Assembly (NCBI GenBank): GCA_021442155.1
Contig: CM038214.1
Location: 21,539,808 to 21,603,807 of the forward strand
Direction of reading: 5' to 3'
Source: Cymbidium sinense
Taxonomy: Eukaryota; Streptophyta; Magnoliopsida; Asparagales; Orchidaceae
DNA length: 64,000 nt
Each line of letters opens with the position of its first letter. Within the stretch, counting starts at the first letter, position 1. Positions 12,701 through 23,640 of this stretch are shown piece after piece. Below the pieces are notes generated by a model, which made no database searches, had not been told where the DNA came from, and saw only the letters and a program-made list of their open reading frames with translations. Made by a program: the position numbers and the translations under genes.

Positions 12701-13490
12701 AATGGAGCAGGATTGCATGTGAGCTAACATAGGAGCACAAGAGTACTTTTCCCACAACCATGTCTTTTTTAGATATTCCAAGGACCGATGTCTGCTGCTT
12801 CATATGGTAGAAAATATTCATAAATATGCCTACAATTTAGAAGAAAGAACCATCATTAAAATCTTCCTCGTGTATCATCTATATCATAAATATGAATGGG
12901 AGCTAGTAATCTAGACTGTATTGAAAAGGTTCTTGAGACACAGGATGGAAGATTAAAGTATTCTGAAGTGAGGTCCAAGAATGAAGAAAGGGCAGAATGA
13001 CTGAATGAATATGAGCTGTGGCTAATACCCAGGGCATAAAAGATGCATTTTCCATGGGACCCAGAAACCACCAGCCACCCGACCTAATTCATGATGAGCC
13101 CACCAACTTCCTAGAAAGATGCCTACGGTGAAAAAGAACTAACATGTCAAGATCCAAATTCGAACACTACATACATGGTCCTGATCAGAAACCACTGTGT
13201 TCACATCGGCGAACCAACTAAGATGAAAAGTAATGGTCTCTTTATTTACATTATGAATGACATGCTTCTCCTGCTCCCTCCCCATGCCCATTAGTGCTCC
13301 TATCTAGCAGAGCGAAGAGAAGGTGAAAAGGAACCGTCGAAGCTGCATGAGCCGGCTTCTCTTGATACGTAACAACAGAGCAGGTGCACCACCCACAAAA
13401 TTTTTGAATGATTGGGGGGTTAAGAGCAAAAAACTTCTTATATGATGGGAATTGATGCATCCAGCAGAGCGGAGCAGCATTCCATTATTT
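9741..13490. other. Unassigned sequence, possibly mixed organelle-derived and repeat DNA
   Basis: I see no assignable gene. A minus-strand 84-codon frame (10,148-10,402) encodes a charged, coiled-coil-like stretch followed by NWTKFEIGPSGGIICWLIEP; I do not recognise its family. Minus-strand frames at 12,627-12,821, 12,856-13,071 and 13,251-13,460 are also unrecognised. The part at 12,230-12,520 is rich in short CTTGCTTGC and CTACTACTA runs. The style resembles plant mitochondrial spacer DNA, but no mitochondrial gene is present to confirm it. Confidence 0.3.
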
Positions 13491-13590
13491 TCGGTGGCAT
13501 TATGTAGCATTGGCGGCGAGTGAAGTGCAACAATCCTATTCATCTCATGATTTGTAGCATTATGTAGCATTATGTGGCATTATGTAGCAT
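13491..13590. repeat. Short tandem repeat, 10-bp unit TATGTAGCAT
   Basis: Four near-perfect head-to-tail 10-mers occupy 13,551-13,590 (variants begin TTTG or carry GTGG), with two more units at 13,491-13,510 and a stray GTAGCATTAG just after. The repeat lies about 100 bp beyond the recognisable C-terminal side of the mitovirus polymerase remnant. Confidence 0.8.
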
Positions 13591-13689
13591 TCCCGGAAGA
13601 GTAGCATTAGAACTAAGATTACCAAGAATCTCAAGAACTTTTTGTGAAGTGCCATAATGCCTACATAAGGTAGAAAACATTTTCAGCTC

Positions 13690-15250
13690 ATAGACATCCA
13701 TATGACATGAGAGCTTTGAAAGATACAGGTGAAAGATCAACTCTAACATCTCTCACCCTCAATTTCTTCGCAACCTCAACAACACCAATTTCAAAGATTT
13801 ATGAAACGAAATCTTGACTTGAACATCATCAAGATTTTGCATATAAGATTTAGCGACTTTGTTGTCACAAATTACGATGTCATCATCAAGTATTTCATAA
13901 TTTGTAAACTACAAACCAGTGTGAACTTACTCCATTGCATGTCGCACAATCATGTGATTAGGTAAAGCTATTAGAGACTAAGAAGAAAGAGACCCAAGAA
14001 GTGGACCTGCGACAAATGACACACCAAACAGAATACCATTTCACTTTCTTTTACAGAAGAATAAACCGATTAGTATCCAAACTCGCATTTGCTACACTTG
14101 AGCTATAAGACCTTTCATAGAAATATTGAAAGATCTTAAACATAACTAATAAGGGAAATCTGTCAATTGCTGAAGACAAATCTAAACAATGACAAACCAT
14201 GAATTTCTTTAGCCTATCATGTGGAGCACTCTGATGAAATGTTTCATCCATAGGTAACTATGAGAGAACTTGCATCAACTAACTATGTATTGGTGCAAGT
14301 ATTCTCTGATTCATGTAGTGACCTATAGCAAAAAATTTTCTTTTACCTCCTTGTTGAATAGACTGTGAAAGTCTTCCAGTTAAGGCACCAGGCACAGTAG
14401 TAGGTATATAATCTATTTGGGGGCTGATGGCCCTTTCATAGTTATCTAGAGAAACTCCAGAAAACCACTTATTAAACTCATATAATGCGTACCTAATGCA
14501 TTGAACCCACATAATATCGGGAGACCATTGCTCTCCATAAGAATGGATAAAGCGAATGAGAGACCCATATGCGCCCAGTTTGAACAAGAATGCAGGAAAT
14601 ATAGAGCAACCACCCTTAGAATTTCCTAAACATTTTTGTGATGCTAATTTAGATAAGTCATCATTGCTAAACTGTGTGTTTGGAATAGACTTCCATGCAA
14701 GAATGAAACTAATACCTTGTTTAAGGGGAATAGTTCAAATCTAAGGCATATACTGGTCGACAAGATTAGTTGGATGATGTTTAAAGCAACCAACAAAATC
14801 TAAAAGATGAGGCATATCTTCAATAGAAGTACTGATAGACTTGAAAGTCTCATGACTCACTCTCTTTACTACCAATATGACTCGGTATAATGAGAATAAA
14901 GAGAAGTAAAACTAAACAAGCTGATCAAACTCTGATGTACCTTTGTCAATCCTAAAATGATGAAATTTTGGGATAATACAAAGGTAGCCTAGCCTGGTCA
15001 GGGACATAGGAATAGAAAGAAGTTGAGGACCCAGATAACCACTTCCAAAAGAAAAAATAAAAGATAATGAACACTGCTTAAGGTATACAACTGTAAAGAG
15101 AGTCCCAGAACTCTTATGTAATTGAAAAATCTCTTTCATGAGCAAGTAAGCCGTGATGCACCTTTCCTTAGTTTGAAAAATGGGGGAAAGAGGACTTTTT
15201 ACCATGAAGAGATATCTACAAGTGATCTTCACTTACATGGGTGAGTTTGA
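13690..15250 (-). pseudogene. Endogenous mitovirus RNA-dependent RNA polymerase remnant
   Basis: This is a fossil copy of the single protein of a plant mitovirus (Mitoviridae), a capsidless RNA virus that replicates in mitochondria. Reading the minus strand from 15,250 downwards, pieces in several frames follow the family's order: SSGTLFTVVYLKQCSLSF, MSLTRLGYLCIIPKFH, IPLKQGISFILAWKSIP, GEQWSPDIMWVQCIRYAL, LSQSIQQGGKRKFFAIGHYM with NQRILAPIHS, CLDLSSAIDRFPLLV (motif with the catalytic Asp), SSVANASL, then near 13,870-13,890 LDDDIVICD where the family has GDD, and finally LSPVSFKALMSYG near 13,700. At least several frameshifts and stops break it. The two longest uninterrupted pieces are 102 and 106 codons (14,279-14,587 and 14,912-15,232). 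Integrated DNA copies of mitoviruses are known in plant mitochondrial and nuclear genomes. The neighbours do not show which route applied here. Confidence 0.85.
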
Positions 15251-18249
15251 TTATGGATTTCAGCAAACACCTTTTCCACCTTGCATCCCCTTCCCCATCC
15301 TTCTTTCCAATGCAATGAAGAACATTTTCTTCAAGTTCAAAATGTGTTCTGAGCACAACAACCCCATTTTTTCCTATACCTAAGAGAACGCACTTGGAAA
15401 CTTACTCGTGGGGCATGAACAATCCTAAGTTAGAACTTTCTTTCTGCTTTTCATGAGATGTCTTCTTTTCATACTTGTGAACATATAGTTTTTGGTTCCT
15501 GCTAGTTCTTGTTGCATGGAGAAAATAAAGGTGTGAAGCATCCGATTCCGGAGAACTCAATTTTCTTTAGAAAAAGTAGTCAATTTCATTGATGACAGCC
15601 TTAGACTGGACTCCTGGTAAGATTGGTGTTGATCTAATCTCTCTTTTCTTCTGGTGAAGAAGACTTGCTCATTGTAGATAGCCCCTATCCTATGCCCCAC
15701 CTTGTCCTGCTAATAAGACAATCCAAATATCTATCCTTCACTAAAGAAATGCTCCAACCCTGCCAAAGAAGCCCCTAAAAAAACTCATCCGATAAGAGAG
15801 GATTTCTAAATAGGATCTCCTCAGCTTGAAGAAAGAGAAAGCTTTCTTAGCAGGAACTTCTCAATCATTCCTTTCAGTCATGCCTCCCATTCCACTACCC
15901 CAAGCCTAAAAAGCTAGTGCAAGTCGGATGTTGTTTTCAGGGAGAACCAAAGAGAAATGAAGAAACTGTGAAAATACACAAATTAGTTTTTTTTCCCTTT
16001 TTTTTCCCTTATTTCCTTTTCTTTTCTTGTATCTTCATTTGAAAAATAGGAAATTGAAATTCTGATTTTCATTTTCTGCCCATCCAATTCCTAAAAATGA
16101 GTTTATGAATTTCATTGATATCAAGTCATAGCATTCTATGTACTCTTTCACCATGTTCTCCTTAACCAACCAAAGTCTTCTGATGATAATAACCAATTTT
16201 TCCATTCAAAGGAAACTAGTGTTCTCCCTATGCAGGTCAGAACCTACTCGTATTACCATGTCAAAATTAGATATGTAAGACATCCATATGAAGGAAATAC
16301 TATACTACTTTCACTTTTTTTGTACTTGAAGGGAGGCACCTTCTCACCTCTTAGTTAACATAGGGCCCACAACCCTTTGGTCTAAATAGATAGGGGATGA
16401 GGCCCTAACTAATCCACCATCCTTATGGATGATATATTCTATGAACTTCCAACATCAATGATCATCTTTACAAATAGTTGCAAGATCCAATTGAAGCTAC
16501 ATCTAATTTTGATCAATAAAAAGTGATGTAGTCCCATCCACTGCTTGGTCATAGCAACTCAACTCTAATAAGAATAGATGTGTTGCATAACCTAAAATGG
16601 TAGAATGCAAGAGATGACAAGAAACTCTTATCTTACCTACAAATAATAGATTGAGTGAAATTTTTGTGTTTGAGTATAAAAAAGAATGTTTTTTTAGTTG
16701 AGTCTTTGATTAATGATTAGAGATGGTTGAAGTTGTAGAGTCTTCATAGTTCGTTCGTGTGGTACCTTTGCCAATGAGCTAGATTGTGAAATTCACTATA
16801 CCATGAGTGTTTCATTTTGGAACTGCTCTAATTTGGATTTGTCTAAGCTGGAATTGGAAGGGTTCTTACATGATCTTGATCTATCTAGGGTGAGCTCTAG
16901 TCAGTCATTTGGGTGAAGCATTATGTCAGCATTCGTTCGAGACTCTGCGTGAATATCTTCTTCATCCTTATTGGATCATTGAATCTGGTCATCTGAGATA
17001 CCTCCATGTTATGTAGCTCATATGGGATTCTCTTTTGAGACAATAAGAATAAGGGTTTTTTAATTAGAGATAGTTATGGTCTTTTTTTCTTTTCCTCACT
17101 TTAGTTTGATGTGTGTGGGGAGCTTACTTCTTCTAATTCATTATTAGAATGTTCTTGCGATTGATTCATGTCACAATATTCGATAGGGCTACCAACCTTT
17201 AGAAGCTTTTATGTAGATTTAGCAAACCAATGCTGCTAGAAAACCTAGTACTAAGGACCAACTAATTATACTCAGTGATACTTTTCTACAAACTTTATAT
17301 TGCCTATTTCTGGAGTAAGAAATTCAAACCCATTTTCATTTTCATATATGAAATTCAATATTGGTACTCTAAGAAAGAGGTATGCATTTCAAAAGAGAGC
17401 AATCTCAATATTGAAGATCGAGAAAGAAATCAGACAATTATGCCATTCAGAAGAAGTCTTCTATAAAGGGAAAGCCTTTTATGGGGCTCTATGGACCAAG
17501 ATCTGCTTTCATTATATGAGCAATACTAATTTAGTAGAGAAAATGGATGTAGAAAAGGGCTATAGTTTTTTTTCTTGATATTCTTTATTTCAGTTCTGAA
17601 GCAAATTAGATTGATATATTATATATAAAGAATAGAAATCTAAGTAATGAAGGAAGTAGCTATAAAAAGCTGGTCTCCTCTCACCTTGCTCGAGTCAAGA
17701 TGAGTTGACCTCTTCCAATGGTCTAATATACCATACTCACTTCTCCTTTTATTCGAGCCTTCCTTCACTTCACACCTCATCCCGATAATTGAAAGGAGGG
17801 TGTGGTTTGATGCTTCTCAAGCTTGATCTTGCTAAGCTTGGTCTTTCCTAGAAGTTGTGCTAAAATGCTTTGTCCCTTCTTTTTTGAGAAAATTATGGAA
17901 GGAAGGTGTTTCAACTCCTTCTTTATAATGGGGCTTAGAGAGATTTCGATAATTTACATATACAAAAAGGAAGATATTACTTTTGTTTAGCTTTTAATCC
18001 TCAGTTTAGAGATAGAGAATTCAAGATATCCTAGGGGTGCAGCATTTGGTTCAAAAGACCTTTTTTAGGGCCTCGGGGAGGTTGAATCCAATGAAGTATA
18101 ATATAGTAATCGGAAAGCTTGAGAATCAAAGCTGTTGGAGGTCAGAACTTACCCGCTTCTTTGAAAGAACAATTTTTAGGTTTGAAGGAATCCACATCCC
18201 TTGACTTGACTCTTTTAGAATTGGATGGGATACTTCTTGTCCATAGGGA
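15251..18249. other. Unassigned AT-rich sequence between mitovirus remnant and plastid DNA
   Basis: No recognisable gene. An open frame of 92 codons at 17,300-17,578 (+) begins MPISGVRNSNPFSFSYMKF; it matches no family I know and could be a mitochondrial-type unidentified ORF or chance. The segment 17,850-18,250 may already contain plastid clpP intron 1 sequence, but I could not verify it by eye. Confidence 0.3.
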
Positions 18250-18429
18250 AGGAAGGAGAATGAACAGGCATAATACATAATAGGAATTAGACGCAACCTA
18301 TTCTTTCAAATAAGATTCAACAAAAAAATCAATAGGATTGGAATCAACACATTGATTTTTTTTGCAATACTTTCAAAATGTATGCATCCAAAGGTGCACG
18401 TACGGTTCCTCAGGGATATAATTTTTCCC

Positions 18430-19630
18430 TAATCAACTAACTTCATCAAGAAAGATTACTTTTTATAGGCTTCATAGCTAGATGTCGAATCAACTTGTTG
18501 GTCTCATGGTATATCTCAACATAGAATATGATATTAGGATCTTTATCTATTTCTAAATTATCCAGGTGGATGGGTAATACTAGGAATGGCCATTTATGAT
18601 ATTAAATAATTTGTGTCACTAGATGTACATACAATATGTATGGGATTAGTTGATTCAATGGGATCTTTCATTCTGGTCGGAGGAGAAATTACCAAACGTC
18701 TAGCATTCCCTCATGCTTGGTGCCAATGAGTTTTTGTTTATTTGATAAAAAAAAGATTACTATGCCTTCACTGTATCGAATATGAATCAAAGAAAGAATA
18801 AATAAGAATAGCATGGCACTTCGAGTTCAATATGAACATATTGATTTCTTCTAACATGAGATTTTGTATTGAGATAGTACTATGAAAGAAGGGTTATTCC
18901 CAATTTGATTTTCTGTGTTAAGTGTCAATTTCAGCATCACAAACCATTATTCTTCCACACTAGAAGTCTCTTTCTTCTTTTTATGTCATGAGATAAAGAG
19001 TAAAAAAATAGAAAAAAATCATTTTTTGGATCATATCAAAAAGATACTTTGGGATTGCTAAACCATAGATGAGATAAATAGAGAAATATAAAAAGCAACA
19101 GAACCATCATAGTGTCTTTTCACTACTACGAAAGGAAGGGTGGTAAATGGATCATTTAATGATTTGGATCGGATAGGTTCTATTTCTTAGATAGAATCTC
19201 TTCTATCGGAAAGATAAATTCCATTGTAGAGCCGTATGCAATGTACAAATGATGCCCGTATGCTTGTTTCATTCTATTTTTTCTTGTTATTTTGATTCCC
19301 CCTTACTTTCACCCAATCATGTGATATATAGATAGAAGAACATTTCATGATGTTCTATCAATATATTCAGGGTTATGATTCACCAACATCTTAGTTCATT
19401 TTATGAGGCACAAATAAGGGAATTTATCTTAGAAGAAGAACTATTGAAGCTTCATGAAACTCTCACAAAAGTTTATCTACAAAGAATAGGCAACTGGGTT
19501 ATATATGAAGATATCTAAAGGGATGCTTTTTTTATTAGCAATAGAAGCCCAAGGTCATGTCATCGTTAATCTTGTAGCAGTCAAAAATGAAAAAACTAGG
19601 GAAATATACAAATTTCTTTCCAAAATTTGA
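18430..19630 (+). pseudogene. clpP: Plastid clpP pseudogene, exons 2 and 3 with intron 2
   Basis: ClpP is the proteolytic subunit of the plastid Clp protease. The tail of a group II intron (domain V-like GTGCACGTACGGTTCC at about 18,393-18,408) precedes exon 2 (about 18,430-18,718), which retains SNQLVGLMVYLN-like sequence, [19 protein letters not shown] with the nucleophilic Ser, and TKRLAFPHA. Intron 2 follows (about 18,719-19,373) with a domain V-like GAGCCGTATGC at 19,230. Exon 3 (19,374-19,630) gives [20 protein letters not shown] with the catalytic His, then [19 protein letters not shown] and later EAQGHVIVNLVAVK. A TAA interrupts it after WVIYEDI, and exon 2 has deletions. Exon 1 was not found. 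Confidence 0.9.
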
Positions 19631-19702
19631 ACTTTTTCATGTGAATAGAAATCATTCATAATCAACTCTATTCTATATATAATAAGATTCTATAGACACG
19701 TC

Positions 19703-19816
19703 ATGCCAACCATTAAACAACTTCTTAGAAATGCAAGACAACAAGTAAGAAATGTCATGAAATCTCTCCCTCTTCGAGGATGTCCTCAGCATCGAGGAAC
19801 ATGTACTAGGGTGTAT
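19703..19816 (+). pseudogene. rps12: Plastid rps12 5' exon copy
   Basis: The exon for the first 38 residues of plastid ribosomal protein S12, which is trans-spliced to the 3' exons elsewhere in the plastid genome. It reads [20 protein letters not shown] followed by [15 protein letters not shown], open throughout its 114 bp, and is followed by the group II 5' splice sequence GTGTG. It has several substitutions relative to the usual conserved protein and no partner exon in the window, so it has no function here. It lies between clpP and rpl20 as in plastid genomes. Confidence 0.92.
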
Positions 19817-20335
19817 GTGTGATTTGTTCAATTCAAATCATGAGTTTGAAAAATGAAAAAAGTTTTTTCCAGTATCAATGACCACTATGAATGAATTATG
19901 ATATATATAGTGAAATACGGCCTTTTAATTGACTAGTATCTAAAATGGAAGATATATAATCTACATCATTATGTTATGAATTTATGGTTTCTATTGGTGC
20001 AAATCCAATCACTCCATTTGAGATGAGAAGGAATTCTCCATTGCTAATAAATAGTAGTCCATTAAGTAGAGGAAAAAGGTTATGCTCATACTCATTTTAT
20101 TGAAAAAATGGACTAACAGGGTCAGTTACCTAGCCAACTTTCAGAATGAAATGTAATATGGATAGCATTTTGCAAAAAAGGTCTATTAGTTTCTATTTAG
20201 ACTTGAAAAAAGAATTCTAATTGAAAAATGGATGGGTAGAGGCAAAGAGTGTGAACAACACAAGTTCACGATAAAATTTAATGAAAAGAAAGAAGAGAAA
20301 TAAACTAGTTATTCAAGAATGTTTCATTTGATTCA

Positions 20336-20690
20336 ATGACCAGAGTGAAATGAGGATATACGACTCAGAGATGTCGAAAAAAAGATTCATTTATTTGCAT
20401 AAACCTTTATAAGGGCTCATGCAAGACTTACTCGAATAACTACTAAACAAAGAATGAGAGCTTTGATTTCTTCTCATCGAGATAGGAGCAAAAAAAAGAG
20501 AGATATTCATCATTTGTGGATCACTCGGACAAATACGATCACTCATGAGGATAGGTTATTCTATAGTTATAGCCTTTCATCCACAATATGTACAAGAGAC
20601 AGTTGCTTCTGAATCATAAAATACTTGTGCAAATAGGCCTATCAAATAAGAATTATTTTGATATTATTTAAAATTAAATCATTAATCAAA
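20336..20690 (+). pseudogene. rpl20: Plastid rpl20 pseudogene
   Basis: Full-length copy of the gene for plastid 50S ribosomal protein L20. The start reads MTRVK followed by TGA at codon 6, where the family has Arg (CGN), consistent with a C-to-T change. Downstream, in frame and after small indels, come [37 protein letters not shown], and near 20,620 [17 protein letters not shown]. The length of about 355 bp agrees with the family's ~117 codons. It ends in an AT-rich spacer about 65 bp before the telomere-like array. Confidence 0.92.
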
Positions 20691-20756
20691 AAAAAAAAAA
20701 ATACAAATCAAATAAAGGAATAAAAGAATATTAATTATTCTACATCATTATGTTAT

Positions 20757-23640
20757 GAACCCTAAACCATTAACCCTAAACCCTAAACCCCAAACCCTAA
20801 AAAGCTAAAAACCTAAACCTAAACTAAATAAAAACTAAAAATAAAATAAATAAATAAACCTAAACCAAAATAAAAAAAAATAATCTGAAAACATAAACTA
20901 AAATATAAACTAAAACCTAAACCTAAACCTAAAAATAAAATATAAAAACTAAGCTAAAATAAAATTAAAATAAACTAAAATAAACTAAAAAAAATAAAAA
21001 ACTTAAATAAAATAAAAACTAAACCTAAAATAAAAGTAAAATAAACCTAAAATAAAATAAAATAAAAACTAAAAAAAATTAAACCTTAAAAATAAATCAA
21101 AAAATAAAACCTAAAAAAAATTTAAAAAAACCTAAACCCTAAACTAAAACCTAAACCTAAACCTAAACCAAAACAAAATAAAATAAAGTAAACTAAAAAT
21201 AAACATAAACCTAAACTAAAAAATAAAACCTAAAAAACTAAAATAAAAACCTAATCCTAAACCTAAAAATAATAAATAAAAACTAAACCTAAAAAATAAA
21301 ATAGAAATAAAATTGATCTAAAAAATTAACCTAAACCTAAAACATAAACTAAAATAAAAAACCTAAAGTAAAATAAATAAACCTTAAAATAAATAAACTA
21401 AACTAAAAAAATTTAAAATAAACTAAAATAAAAATAAATAAATAAATAAACTAAAATAAGTAGAAAGGATACTAATTATATTAAATAAAGCTAAACTTAC
21501 ATCTTTATCTAATTAAAAAAAACCTTAAACCCTAAATCCTACTCAATCCTAAAATAAAAATAACCATAAACTATAAACCCTAAACAAATCCTAAACCCTA
21601 AAATTAAACCCTAAACCCCCAAAGCATAAACCCAAACCAACTCTAAACTAAACACTCCACTAAACTAAACTAAACTAAACTAAAGTAAGAAAACTTAAAT
21701 AAATAAAAACTAAATAAATAAAAAACCTAAATAAAAATAAAAATAAATCTAGGATAATAAATAATAAACTAAATAAACCTAAACATATTTTGCTTTAAAA
21801 TAAACTCACACACTCCACTAAACCTAAATCCTAAACCTAAACTACCAACTGGCTCTACCCAAACTAAAGACCCTGGCCTAAACTAGAAAAAAGATAAAAA
21901 AAATAAAATCATCTTTGACCACACCCTAGAACCTCCCTGACCTGAACTAAACCCTAAAACCATAACTCCTACTAAACTTGGACCCTGGTCCTACCCTAAA
22001 CTGATGCTGCACTACCACCTACCCAACCCATAAACTGACCCCATCAAATAAACTGAAAAAAAACTAATAAAAGCTAAAAAATAAAATTTAAAACTACTAA
22101 ATAATAAAATAAAATAACATAAACCTAAATCTACACTGACCTAAAATAAAATAAAAAAACTAAACTAAAACAAATAAATAAAAATAAAAATAAAATAAAA
22201 TAAAAAAAAATAAAAACATAAAATTAAAATAAACCTAAATAATAAAATAAATAAATAAAATAACTTAATCCTAAAATAAACAAAAAATATAAAACCTAAA
22301 ATAAATAAAAATAAAATCAAAACCCAATAAAAAACTAAACTAAAAAAAAAAATAAAATAATAAACCTAAACTAAAATAAAATAAATAAATAATAACAACC
22401 TAAACTAAAATAAAACTAAAAATAAACCTAAAATAAAAACTAAAACCTAAACCTAAAAAAATAACCTAAAATTAAACTAAAATATTAAAAAATAAAACCT
22501 AAACCTAAATAAAATAAAATTAAAATCAAAATAAAAATAATCTAAAACTACTAAATAAAATAAACTAAATAAACCTAAACTAAATAAATACTAAATAAAA
22601 TAAATAAACTAAATAAAAAAATAAAATAAATATAAAATACTAAACTAAACTAAACCTAAACTACTAAAAAAAATAAACCTAAAACCTAATAAAAACTAAA
22701 AATTAATAAACCTAAACTAAAATAAAATAAAACCTAAAACCTAAAAAATAAATAAAAATAAAACTAAAACATAAACCTAAACTGACTACCTAAAAATAAA
22801 TTAAAATAAAAAATCTAAACTAAACTAAATAAACCTAAAATAAAATAAACTAAATTATAAAGAAACAAATAAAGATAAAATATAAATTAAAATAAAAATA
22901 AACTTAAACCTAGGTTTCTTAATTAAATAAAAGATAAAACTGACCTAAATCATATCATATTAAACCTAAATCTTAATATAAACTAATAACCCTAAAAACA
23001 CTGACTCTAAACCCTAAACCTTTCTAAACCCTACCACAACCTGACTTAAACTCTAAACCCTAAAACCCTACCACTGAACCCTAAATCTTAAAAATTAAAA
23101 CATAAATCTACTAATTAAAACCTAAATAAAAATACCTAAATCTAAACCTAAAATTAAAAATAAAATAAATAAAATAAATAAAATACCAAAATAACACTTA
23201 AACTAAACCTAAACCTAAAAATACAAAAATAAATAAATTAAAATAAAACCTAAAATAAATAAATTACTAAATAAAATAAAATAAACCTAAATAAATAAAA
23301 AAATAAAAATAAACTAAATATAAAGAAAATAAACTAAATAAACCTAAACTGCTTTTTTAATTAAAACTAATCTTTAAATAAACCTAAAATAATGTAAAAT
23401 GACCTAAAAAATACCTGGGCCCTAAACCTAAAATGCTATCAAAAACTCCTACTCTACCACTAAACTAAACTTAACTAAACTCTAAACCTAACTTCCTCTA
23501 AACCACTAAAATACCACATCCTAAATGTTAAATCCTCATTTAGGCCCTAAACCACAAACTAACCAAAACTAAACCTACCATACCCTGACCTACCTAAATC
23601 TAAACTCTAAATTAAAAACCTAAACTCAAATATCAACTGT
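20757..23640 (+). repeat. Telomere-like array, block 1 (degenerate CCCTAAA)
   Basis: Begins abruptly after the plastid DNA with CCCTAAACCATTAACCCTAAA and continues as a long degenerate array in which units are C(0-3)TA(2-5), such as CCTAAA, CTAAA and TAAA. Short stretches of true CCCTAAA reappear near 21,575-21,610 and 22,990-23,080. The C-rich strand is on + throughout. Segments such as GCTAAAAACCTAAACC followed by TAAATAAAAACTAAAAATAA near 20,800 recur at the start of other blocks, so the degenerate pattern is copied and not random. No gene. Confidence 0.85.

Larger units (their letters stand above)
18250..20759 (+). other. Plastid-derived DNA (clpP - rps12 5' exon - rpl20)
   Basis: Three plastid genes occur in their normal plastid order, spacing and strand: clpP, the trans-spliced 5' exon of rps12, and rpl20. 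Introns and spacers are kept, so this is a DNA transfer and not an mRNA copy. All three genes carry stops or deletions, so the copy is old. The left limit is uncertain (17,850-18,370); the right limit is sharp, at 20,759, where CCCTAAA repeats begin. It may have come directly from the plastid or through mitochondrial DNA that had already captured it. The presence of clpP introns excludes a grass plastid donor. Confidence 0.9.

Noticed and set aside
17300..17578. 92-codon open frame as a gene
   Set aside because: No recognisable domain, start context or neighbour; could be chance in AT-rich DNA.
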